Shown in pieces: positions 1-12,971 of a DNA stretch of 64,000 nucleotides. The notes under the pieces were generated by a model. The model was not told the origin of the DNA. It saw only the letters and a program-made list of their open reading frames with translations, and ran no database searches. The translations under genes were made by a program, and so were the position numbers. Numbering within the stretch: the first letter of the stretch is position 1; each line of letters starts with the position of its first letter. The stretch lies in the NCBI RefSeq assembly GCF_014633365.1, contig NW_026267104.1:2108001-2172000 (forward strand), read 5' to 3'. This DNA is from Diospyros lotus (Eukaryota > Streptophyta > Magnoliopsida > Ericales > Ebenaceae).

Positions 1-286
1 TAATTTTTAAATTAAATTTAATGAAAACCAACCAAAATCCTATAAAAATTCTTTCAAATACAATTATATTGTATGACGACACATCCACTAAACTGAACCG
101 AGACGTGTACACCCCTAAGCGTGACACTTGTTAATGGCCGCTTCTCTGCGCTCTGCATGAACCCAAATCAAATCCCCTCATTCGCAACTCCACAAGCCAA
201 AACGACGAGCCCATTTCTCTTTCCCTCTGTTTCTGCTTCTTGCAAAATTTTCATTCTCAGGTTCTGGGTTCGCTTCATCTGGAAAA
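1..286 (+). promoter_or_regulatory. Upstream region and 5' leader of the kelch gene
   Basis: AT-rich upstream DNA with a possible TATA box (TATAAAA near 41-47), followed by a more GC-balanced leader from about 70. The leader has a short upstream ORF starting at 134 (eight codons, stop at 158-160). A second upstream ATG at 157 opens a frame that overlaps the main start. I chose the ATG at 287 because it alone leads into the kelch reading frame and sits in an A-rich context. The transcription start cannot be fixed from sequence, so it is not known whether the upstream ATGs are transcribed. Confidence 0.4.
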
Positions 287-3200
287 ATGAAATGGGAAAA
301 GTTGTCGATTCAGAGCCGGGTCGGGGAAGAAGATCAGGATCTGGGCCCGATTTGTGGACCTGGGACGAGGTGGGGACACACCTGTAACGCCATTAGAGAC
401 GGCAAGCTTCTCTACGTTTTCGGTGGCTATGGCAAGGATAACTCTCAGACCAACCAAGTTCACGTCTTTGACACTGGTGGGTCTCAAACAATCCTTCTTA
501 TTTTTGGTGTTTTTGAGTCTTCAGATTATTGATTTCAGATTTTAATGAAGCTTTGGATAGTCGTAGTGCCTTCTTCTGTATTGCTACCTCTAGGGTTTAA
601 TTAGTTTGATGTATGACTTTGGAATGGAACAAGTATTTAGCAAAAGAGATAGAGGGATACTGAGAAATATTGTGTGAGAACACTTAGACATCATATGAGG
701 TATAAGGGCTTTATAAAAGATAAAGTTATATATATATATAAATGATTAGAGAGCTAAATTTTTAATAGTGGTTCTCACGTAGGGGGATGAAATGTTGTTA
801 TGACTTTGAACTAAATACTTCTTTGGGTTATTATAGGGGTCTTTCCCGTTAACTTATTTTATCTTCATGGTCTGTAGTGTTCATGGATTTCTATTGGGAT
901 ATTTTGTATGTGCATGCACAGTGTACACTCACTTTAATGTGGGTGGTTGTTTGAAATTCATCTAAAGTTTTATTATTGGTTTGATGTATTCTTGTGCGTA
1001 GCCACACGGACGTGGAGTGAGCCTGTGATAAAAGGGACACCACCGGTGCCAAGGGACAGCCATAGCTGTTCCACTGTTGGGGATAATCTGTTTGTGTTTG
1101 GGGGCACAGATGGAAGGAACCCTCTTAAGGATTTGCATATATTAGACACCTGTGAGTTGCCACCTATTGTTCTCTGTTCCGTTCTCTGGTTGTTTAGTTA
1201 TTGAGTTCAAATAAATAATTTTAAGGTAATTATGAATAGCTACGTCACATGCTTGAAGTGGAATAGTCCTATAAATCTTGTATTATTTATATTTCTTTGA
1301 TCTCCAAGCATTATTTTCAATCTGGATAATAGTGGACTGCTTTAGCAATGGCAAGAAACAATCAACTCATAGTTCTCTGACTCCTGATTCCTCAGTTTGA
1401 ATGTCTTGGTGTCTTTTAAAGCATGTAATGGGGGTTTAGGCATGATTAATTTGAGAGTTTATATTATAAATGTGTTTTCATGAAAATATCATCAAGCAGT
1501 TCTTGCTTTATTTTTATCCTCTTTGGGAGTGGAAGCCATTATGTACCTTTGGAAAGGCAATCTCTCTATTAATAGCCCCTTTAGTCTTTCAATTTTCTAT
1601 AATTCTTCACATCAAGCAGTTCTTGTTCTCTCTTTATCCTCTTTTGGAGTGGAAGCCATTGTGTACCTTTGAAAAGGCAACCTCAATATTTATAGCCTGT
1701 TTGACAAATAGTGTCCATGAGGTAAAATCTCAGTTTTGGATAATTCTTTGCATCACACAGCATTACTTTTTTTTTTCCCCCTGATATGTTAAATTTTGCA
1801 TCATTGCAACCCATATACCCTTAACAAGTTTAATAATGCATAGCTACAAATACGTGGATGTCACCAAATGTAAGGGGTGAAGGACCAGCGGCACGTGAAG
1901 GCCATAGTGCAACACTTGTTGGCAAACGTCTTTTCATATTTGGTGGGTGTGGCAAATCTTCAAATGATGTTGATGAAGAGTATTATGGTGATCTCTACAT
2001 TCTGAATACTGGTAAGTTTATTTGCTAGTCATATAGCCATTCATTCTGAATCTCTGGGAAGCTGACTTGTAGTTATAAGTGTAGGATGCAACATTTGTTT
2101 AACACATCTTGGTGGGTTTTACTTCTCAATTTATTTTGTTTAAGTAAAGTTGTTGGCAGCTAAAGCATAGGCTTAAGATGCAAATTTGCGTGATTCCTGG
2201 ACACTTGACCCAGGTTATTGGTACTTTCTCCTAGAGAAAAAAGTGAAAAAAGAAGTTATTGATTATTTCCTCCACATTTGTAGAGACTTTTGTATGGCAA
2301 CGTGCTATTACATCAGGAACTCTGCCAACGAAGCGGGATAACCATACATGCTCATCTTGGAAGAACAAAATCATTGTAATTGGTGGTGAAGATGCATATG
2401 ATTATTATCTCTCTGATGTTCATATACTTGATGCAGGTATTTGTTCTTGTTGAATTTGCCATATTCATTGCCAAGATACAATGGATAATATAACGTTTTT
2501 GTTGAAAAGACTACCCATAGGTCCAGTTATTGTAACTAAATTTGGTAATGACTTACATAATAGTGTCTCTATTTTAATAGATACTCTTGTTTGGACTAAG
2601 CTGAGCACTTCAGGCCAACTCTTGCCACCTCGAGCTGGGCATTCAACTATTGCTTTGGGCAAGAACTTGTTTGTCTTTGGCGGTTTCACTGATGAGTCAA
2701 ACCTTTATGACGACATTTATATGCTCGACGTTGGTATGTAATCTGTTCCATGTGTATGCAACTATCTATTTATCTTTCTTCCTTAAGAAAAGAGGTTTTC
2801 TTTTGTTAATCACAAAAATGTTGTCTTCCCCCATACATTTCTATGTTTTATCGAGGTATTATCTAGTCTAGCTACTTTATCACTCTATCTTTTTTGTAGC
2901 TGGTTTCACTTCTTTCAGACAAATATGTCCATTCGACATATAATTTCAATATTCTTTAAAATTTCCAAGATGTCCTAATGTACCATTTGTTTCTCCATAT
3001 TCATTAAATAATTTCAAAAAATACCTCTTTCATCTCTTTTGATTGCCCCTTCATTTAACCAACGCCCTTTGGTTTTTGTTTTTATGCACTTCACTCTGCC
3101 CAAATTCCTTTTTGTTCCCCAACTTGCTTCAACAAGCTTATGTTTCTCTCCTTTTTCTGTTATCAAGTCAATGGCAGAAATTTTTCTAAGCTTTTAAGCT

Positions 3201-6200
3201 TACTTCACTGATTGCCTTTTTTGGTTTCTTTTTTGCCAAAATGTATATCTGTAGGTTTTCATCGTTAGAACATGTATGTACAGGTTTTTAGCAAGAACTT
3301 TTTTATTTTGATTTTTCATGGTACCTTTTTGCTTCACTTTGCTTCGATTCTTTCAGAATACTTTTTTTCATGTTTTGAATGACAGTAGTCAGCTTGGTCC
3401 ACATTAAATTAGTCTCACCTTCAACAATTCAATCATTCCTCCATGCACTTTTATTTGAATATAACTTGTTTTTCACCTTTTTAAATTCATTTGTTTGACT
3501 TTTTAACTTCATTCTTGGCCATCCTTCTGCCTGGATTTTTTTTGATACGGACCTCAATGACCATAAGCCTATATTTAGTGATTAGGCTCTTCTGCTATGA
3601 CTTCATAATTCTTACAGTGTAAAAAAGCTATTGTTTCAAATGTTTTGTGATGGTTTGCTGTGTTTTGGAGTATTTCACTGGAAATAGTCATTTTGATTTT
3701 GCAGGAAAGTTTTATGTCCTACAAGGAAATATATATATTTCAGCTGTTTCAACAGAAACAAGACAAATTTCTGTTCCTTGGATACCTGTAGAACATTATA
3801 TTCATGAAATTTGTTCATCTAACTTGGTGGTCAAAATCAAAATTTCCATTCCTGTGTTATGTTTTTAGCTGCTTCCTTTTCTTCTGCTTGGTTCCTCTAG
3901 TGTATAAATATGTTAGTATCTGTTTCTATTTTCCATTGTATATATGGTATGATTTAATGCTCATCATGTCAAATTCTATCAAAATTTGAGTAGATACTGG
4001 CGTGTGGACCAAAGTGATAGCTACAGGTGAAGGGCCTTCTGCCAGATTTTCCATGTCTGGAGACAGTTTACATCCCATAAGGGGCGGTGTTCTTGTGTTT
4101 TTTGGTGGTTGTAATAAAGACCTTGAAGCACTGGATGACATGTATTTTTTACACACAGGTTTAAGTTCTTGAAGTTAAAAAATTTCTCATTGCTTTAAGT
4201 ATCCATTTTATTGAAACTTCTGTATTTTTGAACGAAAGAACAATCTAAGATATTTTCTGTTCTGAAATTTAATGCTAGGACTCACAAGGGAAAATGAACG
4301 AGATGAACGGCGTTTCGAGAAGTTATCTTTGAGGAAGCAGCTAAAGTTGAAATGCCAAGAACAAAATATGCTTGCTTCTCCTGTATCTGACAAGGCACTG
4401 GTCAGAACTGAGACAAAAAATGATTTTGGCCAGCCCATTCCAGTAGGAAGTACAGAATCAAGTAAGAATTTTTCTTCCGTCATAGACTCATGATTGTTGT
4501 TACTGTTATCCATTTTGGAAAGGGAGATTTTATTTTGCAAGAGAAACATAAAGATAATCAATTAAAAGGTGCCCGAGTGCATCCAGGTGGGCACTGTGAA
4601 ATTTGTTTTAGGAAAATATTCTGAGAGTTATAATTGCCTTTCTGGTTCCTGTTTTTTCTGCTCTTTGTTTTAATTGGTGAGGTAAGCACCTGATGTAGCT
4701 GGTGTTTGGAAAATTAATTTGCTAGGTTAAAAATAGGTCTCCAGTAGGTCTGGCTGCTCTGACTTTATTTATCCTTCTGGTCATGCATGTAACCATGCAG
4801 GGCATCCATTTAGAGATTGTGGAAATACTCTTATCAAGGTTGGTTTTATCAATTGTACAGGGGATAATTATAAAGGCCTACTTAACGTTTTGGGCCATTT
4901 GACATATATTCAGTTTCCATTAAATTTCCTGTCATTTTACAAAAACTTATTTGAACCATCTCTAACCTATCTGAGCCTACCTAAGTCCAGATCCTCTTTC
5001 TTTTTCACTATGAAACCTTGCTAGTAGCTCTAAAATAACATTTGAGACTTGCATTTTCTAATTTGACAGATTTTCTCAAGCTTCTAAGGCCAATTTTTGG
5101 TTTATGCACTCTTTTAATACAAAGTGGTTCTAAAATTAACTCTTCCAGTTGACTTTTTGGTACCTAAACCCCTCAAGCTTGCAACTTTGCCCATACTTCC
5201 TCTACCCTTCAGAAGTGTTTTGATAATTTTTGTAGAATTTTCTTCCTAAAGATGAATCTAGACCTTAGGTAGGTTTTTGTTAGGTCAAAGATGGTCCAAG
5301 CTGCTTTTTGTAAGGTGACAGTATGTTTAATGGAAAGTGAAAATTATGTCAAATTTAGGTAGGTCTCTGTAATTATCCCGTTGTTCATTCTACAAGGATT
5401 GTTTTTCTGGATCAATCTTTCGTAATCAATCAAGTTCTGATAGTATGCTCTTTCATGTACTGCATGAGCTTTAATATATTTGCTTTGTACAAGTGTTGTT
5501 ATATTGTGCCTAACCTATTGGGGAAAAACAAAAATGGTGAAGGAGAAAAGAAAAGAAAAGAAAAAAACGAATCAGCTAAGTGTGGAATTTGTAATTTATG
5601 CCCCCAATTTTGCAAGGAGCCAATACCCACTGCAATAATAGTAGAATTCCTAGCATTTGGGGAAAACTTAATATTCTTGCCTGACATCACTAGTTATCTA
5701 TCAGCTAATGTTTCAGAATTTTTTATGACAAAATGGACAAACTGTTGACTTTCAAGGGTATCAGCTGCATATCTAATAGGCAGTGCTTCAAATGCAGGCC
5801 AACCAAATCTGAGGGAGTACCTTCCTTTTCCAGGGAAGAGGACATTTCATGCCAAGGTTACCAAATGCTTCCCAGTCGGCTACACTATTGAAACCGTCAT
5901 TGATGGCAAGGTTCTTCGTGGAGTATTATTTTCCAACAAAAGCATTAACTCTAATGATGATAGTTCTAAAAGGTGAGAGCAATCGGTTTGAATAACTAAA
6001 AATAGAAAAATAAAACTATCAGTTGCTAAAACCCGTGTTTCCTCAAATTCTGATTTTAGTAGCCATACCATTTTCTCAAATCAGGATAAAGGGTGCTGCG
6101 GAAATCAATGGTGTTAAGATGAATGTTGATCAGAAATCTTTCTTAGAAACCCCAAAACCTGTCGGGCAGGACAAACCAAGTGACAGGCAAGCAGATAGTG

Positions 6201-7782
6201 TTCGTGGAGAGAATGTGGAAGCTGCTTCTACTCCCAATATGAAGGGTCCAGCATGCTCTGTTGCTTCTCAGCCCGATGAGGTTATTTATTATTTCTGTTC
6301 CCTTCAGTTTTGTTCCTTTCATAGACTAAGTTTGTTATCTTCAAGCGAGTGTTTTGGTATTCCTTTTTCCCATTGCTTGTCCTTTTTTAAACTGTATTGG
6401 ACTGCATGCCCCGTGAATTTGATTTAACTGATTCCATTTGAAGGTTAACCAATCATAATCAGTTAACCACAAAAAGGTTTGCTGATCTTTCTTTGAAACC
6501 AGAGTCTCTTGAATTTGACGCAACTTTTAGGATTAGTCTCCCACTTTTTTCATGGGAAGATGGCAAAACAAAGATTGCCATTTTCTCTGCCATAAGCAGC
6601 CATTTTATGCTTCATGCAATTTCTTATCTGGATTTACCAAATCAATTACCAGTTTCTGACTGAGTGCATGATGACAAGTCCTAACAAATAAATTGATATG
6701 GTGCAAGTATCTTGCCTTGTTTTCTGGAAAATAGCTTGTCTGATTTGTAACTATTTGGTCATGCACATCCATGGCATGTTATTGTAGCAAGGATTCATAT
6801 TTGATTTTTTTTTTAATTTTTGGCTGGCCAAATTTTATTGAATATTTATAATGGCAACTCTAATGTATGGCATAGAATGTCGGTAGTTAAGTACCAACAT
6901 GTACAAAATAGGAGTGTAACTGAGATAAGGAGGTTATATTGGACATGTGACCATAAAAAAGACAATTAGAAATGAGGTTATCCATATTAAAGTTAGAATG
7001 ATACCTATTCAAGATAAGACGCCTGAGACATATTGAAGATGCATCAGAAATATGGGGAAGACCAAAGTTCATGTGAAGAGAGTAAATGGGTGAAAGAAAT
7101 TTGTAGTAAAGGAGGTAGAGGTAGGTCAAAATTAAGAAAAGGAGGGGAAAAACTCTTAGGCGTGATATAGAATATAATGCCTTATAGAAGATATGGCCAT
7201 GGATAAAGATCATAAGCAAGCTAAAATTCATATAGTTGATACAGTCGACCCCATGTAATGGGATGGAGATGGTGGTTTGTTACTTTTCATCTCAGGATTG
7301 ACTTTCCTCCAACTTGTAAGAAGTGACTTTGGAAGCACACAAAAGTCCTACTCATGTCATCTCTGATTGAGTGGCAATTGTTTGGTTCATGCAAATCCAT
7401 GACTATTTTTGGATGGAAGACCAATAACAAGGTGATCCTACTGTGTCATTTGTTAATCAGGAGCGTCTTATAATTATTCTAAAATTTGCCTCATCATTCT
7501 ATGTCACTTTTACTTGGCACAACCATGTCAGCATCATGAGGCCCTGTTAATTGTTTGATTTCTGATATGGGGTAAGGATCTTTCATACAAGGATGCTTTG
7601 AATTATGCTTTCTTTAGCAGGTCCCTGGGAACTTAAATTTGCCTGTGGCGGTTGATAATGTGGAAAACTTGAACTTGCCTAACATTGCTGATGGAAACAT
7701 GGAAGACAAAAAGACAATGAATGAGCTGAACACTAGCAATGAGGTCCATGAAGTAAATACATCTTCAGCTGCCAAGGACTGA
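287..7782 (+). CDS. Kelch-repeat (galactose oxidase-like beta-propeller) protein, 10 coding exons
   Basis: Spliced gene of about 564 residues. Exons read from GT/AG sites and continuous frame: 287-476, 1002-1151, 1844-2011, 2284-2436, 2581-2733, 3994-4158, 4279-4461, 5798-5972, 6085-6280 and 7621-7782. The first seven introns are phase 1. Exons 1-6 each encode about one kelch blade with the double-glycine signature (YVFGGYG, FVFGGTDG, FIFGGCGK, IVIGGEDA, FVFGGFTD, VFFGGCNK) followed by the usual V/I-x-x-L/F-D strand, giving six repeats over residues 1-326. Exon 7 is charged and probably coiled-coil (LTRENERDERRFEKL). Exon 8 carries a conserved-looking block ending DGKVLRGVLFSNK. Exons 9-10 are polar and probably disordered. 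Kelch propellers bind protein partners. I think this is the plant cytosolic or nuclear kelch family that includes Arabidopsis At1g18610 and At1g74150 (from memory, unverified). The TGA at 7780-7782 may be a frameshift product rather than the original end (see 8091-8179). Confidence 0.88.
1489..1690 (+). repeat. Two-copy 120 bp tandem repeat in kelch intron 2
   Basis: A block beginning ATCAAGCAGTTCTTG at 1491 recurs at 1611 with the same downstream text (GGAGTGGAAGCCATT, then TGTACCTTTG). The period is 120 bp with scattered substitutions. It lies wholly within intron 2 and has no visible coding meaning. Confidence 0.75.
2734..3993 (+). other. Kelch intron 5, long AT-rich intron with no feature seen
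   Basis: A 1.26 kb T-rich intron between GTATGT at 2734 and an AG at 3992-3993. Its short ORFs have no recognisable content. I see no transposon termini or RNA gene in it. Confidence 0.6.
4861..5379. mobile_element. Mutator-like MITE with long terminal inverted repeats, in kelch intron 7
   Basis: The 519 bp segment begins GGGATAATTA and ends TAATTATCCC. The two ends stay complementary for roughly 130 bp with mismatches; on the inverted strand both contain the motifs CCTAC-TAA, TTTCCATTAAA and ACCATCT. Flanking 9-mers ATTGTACAG (4852-4860) and GTTGTTCAT (5380-5388) match at 6 of 9 positions, consistent with an old 9 bp target duplication. Long TIRs plus a 9 bp duplication point to a non-autonomous MULE. 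No transposase is encoded. The intron splice sites are intact around it. Confidence 0.6.
6880..7265 (+). mobile_element. RTE-type LINE, 3' end remnant in kelch intron 9
   Basis: Frameshifted plus-strand translation recalls the C-terminal tail of plant RTE ORF2. One stretch matches the 'LRWFGH' block (EIRRLYWT at about 6922-6945). Further on come EDMAMDKDHKQAKIHIVD and a DPM-WDG ending that corresponds to the 'LTEDMALDRAQWR...VADP' end of the family. The segment ends near AATGGGATGGAG...GGTTTGTT, the usual RTE 3' terminus. It is heavily decayed and non-functional. A separate RTE 5' fragment lies at 11755-12755; the two are probably independent insertions. Confidence 0.55.
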
Positions 7783-8090
7783 TAGCATCCCTGAATCTAG
7801 GTAAAAACAGAATAAACATCATTTCCTGGTGTGGGATACATCCCTCTCCTTGTGCATGCACATGCTAGTAATTGCTTGCCTTACATATTATAATTTGGAA
7901 ACTAATTGGTACAATCTGTAACTTGCCTCTTAGATTTTAATATATAGGTCTGCTGTGTGTTTAAACTTCCAGGTGAAATAAAGTAGTTTTCTTCTGCGAG
8001 CCAAAAAAGAAAATGTAGTTTGGATTCTTGAGCTGTCAAAAAATGATTTAGGGTGTGAATGTGGTAATTTGATGTGTAACATGTTTGTAG

Positions 8091-8179
8091 GTACTGTGAT
8101 TATCAATGGAATCAAAAGCACAGATGGACCTTGCATATCTGGGGATTGGAGATTTATAAAGAAAAGAAAGAAAAATTAA
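8091..8179 (+). pseudogene. Probable original terminal exon of the kelch gene, out of frame
   Basis: After the current stop (7780-7782) the sequence stays exon-like to a donor at 7800 (CTAG|GTAAAA). A strong acceptor (TTTGTAG) precedes 8091. From 8091 one frame is open for 28 codons to TAA at 8177-8179, ending in a basic tail (WRFIKKRKK). It joins in phase 1, like most introns of this gene. Reading 7782-7800 in that phase needs one extra base relative to the present frame. The same open frame is kept in the duplicated copies at 24869-24957 and 40133-40221, with substitutions but no frameshifts, which supports past coding use. It could instead be spliced 3' UTR. Confidence 0.5.
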
Positions 8180-11100
8180 GCAATAACAAAAGTGGAGAAG
8201 TTGCAGAATAGTGGGGTTTTCTTGAACATCACAAGAGAAACTAAGGCTGTTATTCTGATGATGGATTGGATCATCACTTCATACTGTTTCTGGATTCCTT
8301 TCTGGTACAGTTTAGATGGTTTATGATTTGCATCAACATATATATTTTTTTACTCATTTGCTTCTTTTAATTTTATCCTAGATCTACTGGTATACAAGAA
8401 AAGATGAATGAGAATGATGTTATTCTTAAAAGGGTTGGACTGAGTTCTATTGAAAAAATGATGCATGAAACATAATTGAAACGGTTTGATCATGTGAGAA
8501 GAAAATTAATTGAGGCTCTTGAAAGGAGAAAGGATGGAATGGAAGCAAGGTTCTAGCAAAATATTAGTTATAGTGCCCCTTATAAAAATATAAGATCATA
8601 TATAGATGGAAATGAGTGGTGAACTAGAATTCATGCAATGGTGGGATAATGACTCTTATGTTGATTGCTTCTCTGAATCCTCCCCTTACATTGGGATTTT
8701 TTCTTTGGTGACAGCTGAAGCAGTTAGAAGCATTCTGATCTGATAGCATCCTTCTTTGAGGTGAATTCGAGGAATTCGTAAAGAACAAGAGACTAGACTG
8801 TAAATTGGTGGTAGGTACAGTTGATAGGTGATATTACAGGGATTGATTGATTTCTTCTTCCAATCCTTTGCTTTGGCGGAATATTGGCATCTGACTGATC
8901 ATGCTCCAGCTTCCATTTCATGAGTATGGGGTTTTAATCCATTAATTGTAGACTCTTTTTTAACTGTATCAGTATGTATGTAGTTACATACATACACATA
9001 TCTATATATATATACATAGTGAATTCAACAACTTATACCTAAATTGTTAAATTAGAGAGATTAAATTGTTACTCATGCATTGGCCATCTGCTTGATTTTC
9101 TTTGCCCTGCTGAGGGGGCCGGGCTGTTGGTTGTTTAAAAGTACTAATTGATCGGAAGATTTGGGATGGGGTTTATTCAGCTCGCATTGTTGCATGGCCC
9201 ACCTTGCCCAAATGTAAGGACACTTAGAATGAACGAAAGGGCATTTTTTTTATTGTGTAAAATTCAGGGGTTCTCCCAACACAGCTAATTTTTGACTAGG
9301 GTCGTAAATAAGTCGACCCATTTACAAGTGGCTCAATATTTGATTTAACAAAAACATATTTGAATTTATTTATTAAAATAAAGGAGTCGGGTTTGAATTT
9401 AATTTTAATCCTGATTTGTAAATGAGTTTGAGTTTGAATTCAGTAAAATTTAATTCATTAAAGTTATGAACATATTTGATTGGAGGTTTGTGAATAGTAA
9501 TAGGTTTAGAGGTTTGTAATATGTTTGATTGAAAATTTGTGCATAGTTTTTGAACAAGTTTATTTATAAATACCTTATATATTTATTTATAATGTTTTAA
9601 TATATTATTTAATATAAAATTATCAAATTTTAAATTATTAAATTAAATATATTTAAAATTATTATATATATTAATTTGATTATTTAACATAATATAATAT
9701 ATATATAATAAAATAAAATAATAAAAAAATAATAATAATCAGATGAAAGAGGAGAAGGGGATTTGGCAAGATTCGTGTAGTGAAAAATGAGGGAGAAGAA
9801 ATAAAGACGGTTCAAGAAGCGAGAGGCTATTTGAGTTAGCGTCAAAAACAAAGATAGGGTAGTCGACGTAATATAGTTGTCAAAAGATTGATAGTGAAGT
9901 AGAGCAGAAAGCGAGGGAGTAGATTCTAGAGCACTGTTGTCGTTACCTCTCTAAAGTATTGTTGAACTGAAGCCTAGAAACTGGCTCACCAAGACGAGCT
10001 TGGGCTCAACAAAGCTCAGCTCGACTCATTTTCATTGCAACCCTACCTTTGGCCCGACACATCTCACCTAACATTAAAACCCACGATCCACCTTGCTTAA
10101 ACCCAAAGTGTACAAACAAATGAGCTGCGAGCTGAAACCTAAGGCCCTGGCCCCTCGAAATGGACACAGATTATCACAATCCGCATGGAGGCAGACTCTA
10201 ATCCACAAACTTACAATAATTCAAACTCCTAAACACATGCTAATGGACCATTTACGCTACTTCAATGGTTCAAAAACCAATGTTTTACATATAAGGTAGA
10301 AGAAAACATGATAATCTACGTTTATTTTTGTTTGAAAATAATAGGCTTAATACATTGCAGAAATCACTCATAATTAAAAAATATGATATTTAACATCTGA
10401 AGAATAAAATGTCAACATTCTGTATTTGAATTATTAAGAAAAGTTGTTTTAAATGCTTGCCATGATGACTTGTTAACGCGTGCACACACGTGCCTACTTC
10501 CACTAGTGAATGCCACGTCATTAAGCCACATCATTAAACACATATATTGCACGTGTCTGTCTCTTGGCCTATTTTGCTCTCTCATTAAACACGTGCATTC
10601 AACGCACATTCCCCATACACGTCCTTTGAGCTTTCTTGATTCAACACTCACATGTCTTCTCTAATTCATCCTTAATTGCTCTTTTTTTTTTTTTTTTTTT
10701 GTACAAGGGTTTACCGCATCCTTTGGTCTCCTTCCTTTCCACTGCTCTGATTCCACGAGAGAGCTTGCCTATTCCACTACTCCATTCGTGCGTGTTAATA
10801 ATAGTTGGATCAAGATTGTTAAAATTGAAATTTTAAGTGGGATTGAAGAATGATTTATGAAATCAAATCGTAAACTTAAATTGTAAGATTTTAGAGACAA
10901 TTAAAAATACCCTTTAATATATGTAAATATATATTCAGAATGACATAATTTAAAAAAAATAATTAATATTATTTAATAACAAGTTATTACAATTTGCAAT
11001 CGTATTCCTTATGAATAATAAAATATATATATGTACATATTTCAAAATAATTTCATCTATTTATTTCAGAAATATTAAATAATATAAATTTTTAAATATT

Positions 11101-11754
11101 AAATTCATCATTTGTTATTATTCATCTATAATCAAAATTTTAAATATTAATATATATATATATAATATAAATTTCAAAGTTTACCACCGAGTTTATCAAG
11201 TTTGTAGTATTGAATCACGAGACAAATTTGATTATATGAAAGTCTAAGTTTATAAGTGAGTTGACTCGTTTAAAACTACGTGACTTGTAAATTCGTAAAT
11301 TCATATGAATTAACTCACAAATTTAACAATAATAGGTTAGATGACTACTTTGATGGAGTTTATTATGTCACTTTTTGTTTAAGAGCTCATTTAACATTAC
11401 GTGAACAAAATTTATAAATTCAATCAAGTTTTGTTGATTCACAGGTTGTGTACTCCATTGATAGTTTTAACAGTTTTTTTTGTTGATTCACAGGTTTTTG
11501 TTCACTGGGTAATAATTCAAAGTTTTTATTTTCAGGCTAATGATTCACAATATTTTATGAAATTTATGTCTTCAATTCACAAATTGTCAGGCATCTTCAT
11601 TCCATTCGCAGGTTGTGTACTCAATTTTGTGTGCACTCCATTTATGTTCGAGTTCAATTTTTGCAATTCATCATCTTTAGGTCTTAGTGTAATTTTTTTA
11701 TAAATATTTTAAAGTTTTTTTTATAAAAATTTTAAATAATTCCACCTAAGAATG
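8180..11754. repeat. Downstream flank of the kelch gene, copy 1 of the amplified block
   Basis: No gene seen. This is the reference copy of a block repeated at 24.2, 28.9 and 39.5 kb. Ordered landmarks are an AGCAAGGTTCTAGC motif near 8544, a poly-T stretch, a GAATTCAACAACTTATACC motif near 9021, a very AT-rich stretch (9340-9740), a CACGTGTCTGTCTCTTGGCC motif near 10550, the shared GGGTTTACCGCATCCTTTGG motif near 10707, and a GTTGATTCACAG-rich stretch (11430-11620). The last part resembles the 3' flank of the small membrane-protein gene at 37.8 kb, so kelch-derived and small-gene-derived DNA are already joined here. Confidence 0.6.
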
Positions 11755-12755
11755 TTTTCCACTGCCGATCTCATGTTCGGATAAAGGAGAATGGTTGTGT
11801 TAGGTAGCCGACAACCAACGTAAAATTTAGTCGGATCCAAAACATAAACTCTTGACAAACTATGAAAAATCATTGGGGAATAACTCTTCATAGCGACGTG
11901 CTACACTGCCCGCGTGTAATGTGAAATGAGCTAGAGCTGCTGCATCGACGTCCGAATGTAGTGACAAATGAGTAAGGGTCCCCGCATTTACTTGGACGAA
12001 TATGTTTAAAGAAGTTAGTCCAAAATCAAAATAAAAAACAAATTCAAAGTCAAGGCCAAAACCAAAAATCATAGATTAAGTATTGGGTCATGGAACATAG
12101 AAATATTAACAGGCAAAGCTATGGAAGTGGTAGATGTAATGATTAAGAGAAAGATTAATATTATGTGCCTTCAAGAGAGGAGATGGGTAGGGAAAACAGA
12201 AAAAACTTTATCAGAAATTGGACATAAAATATACACAAGAAATGATTTAGCGAAAAATAGAATGAGAATTATTATGGATAAAAGCTTAGTAGATGAGGTA
12301 GTAGATGTAAAGAAAATAGGGGATAGGATTATTATGTTGAAGGTTGGTCTAGGAAGAATGACTATGAATATCTTTAGTACATATGCACCACAAGCGAAGT
12401 TAGATGAGGAGATAAAAAATAAATTTTGAGAGGACCTAGAGGGACTCATACAAATGATACTAAGAGGAGAGAAAGTGATTATAGGAGATGACTTAAATGG
12501 TCATGTGGGTAGAGATGAAAAATGCTATAGAGAGGTACATGGAGGGTATGGATTCGGGGAAATTAATAATGAAGGTAAGTTTATTCTAAATTTTGCTATG
12601 GCATATGGGCTCATCATAAAAAATAATAGATTCAAAAAATGGGACGAACACTTAATCAAATATAAAAATGTCACATTAAGCATCCAAATAGATTACTTGC
12701 TCATGAGACAAGAGGATCAGTTATGTTATAAGGATTGTAAGGTGATACTGGGGCT
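11755..12755 (+). mobile_element. RTE-type LINE, 5' fragment with endonuclease domain (broken)
   Basis: The leader from about 11755 (CCACTGCCGATCTCATG..., then GACGTGCTACACTGCCCGCG) is the conserved 5' region of plant RTE elements. From about 12073 one frame encodes an apurinic-like endonuclease (EEP family): SWNIEILTGKAMEVVD, INIMCLQERRWVGK with the catalytic Glu region, DRIIMLKV, STYAPQ, then GDDLNGHVGRD and QIDYLL. Domain order fits RTE ORF (annotated in plants as craniofacial development protein 2-like). An in-frame TGA at 12427-12429 splits it, and the sequence is cut at about 12745, before any reverse transcriptase. After 12756 the flanking repeat block resumes (AAGCCAAAATATTATT). Confidence 0.8.
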
Positions 12756-12971
12756 CCGTACCTACTAAGCCAAAATATTATTCCTCCCTGCTAATTCTTT
12801 TATAGTTTTTATCTTATAAATTGATGACTAGAACCAAATCTACTGCCTGAGATTGGTAGAGATTAGGTGTGATGGGGGAGGGGGTGTTGTTAATTCCGTG
12901 TGGGCTTGGGTAAGCCCTGCACTATGGCGAATCGTACAAACTTATTTCGCCAGGCTATGAAGCAAGGATTA
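12756..12971. other. Short spacer between LINE fragment and LTR element
   Basis: About 80 bp of the repeated accessory block (also seen near 23100, 28015, 30965 and 39000), then about 135 bp of unassigned sequence. No gene is seen. Confidence 0.6.

Noticed and set aside
12121..12768. Host endonuclease gene (craniofacial development protein 2-like)
   Set aside because: That database name is a misannotation of RTE LINE endonuclease; the flanking 5' leader and the truncation identify a LINE fragment.
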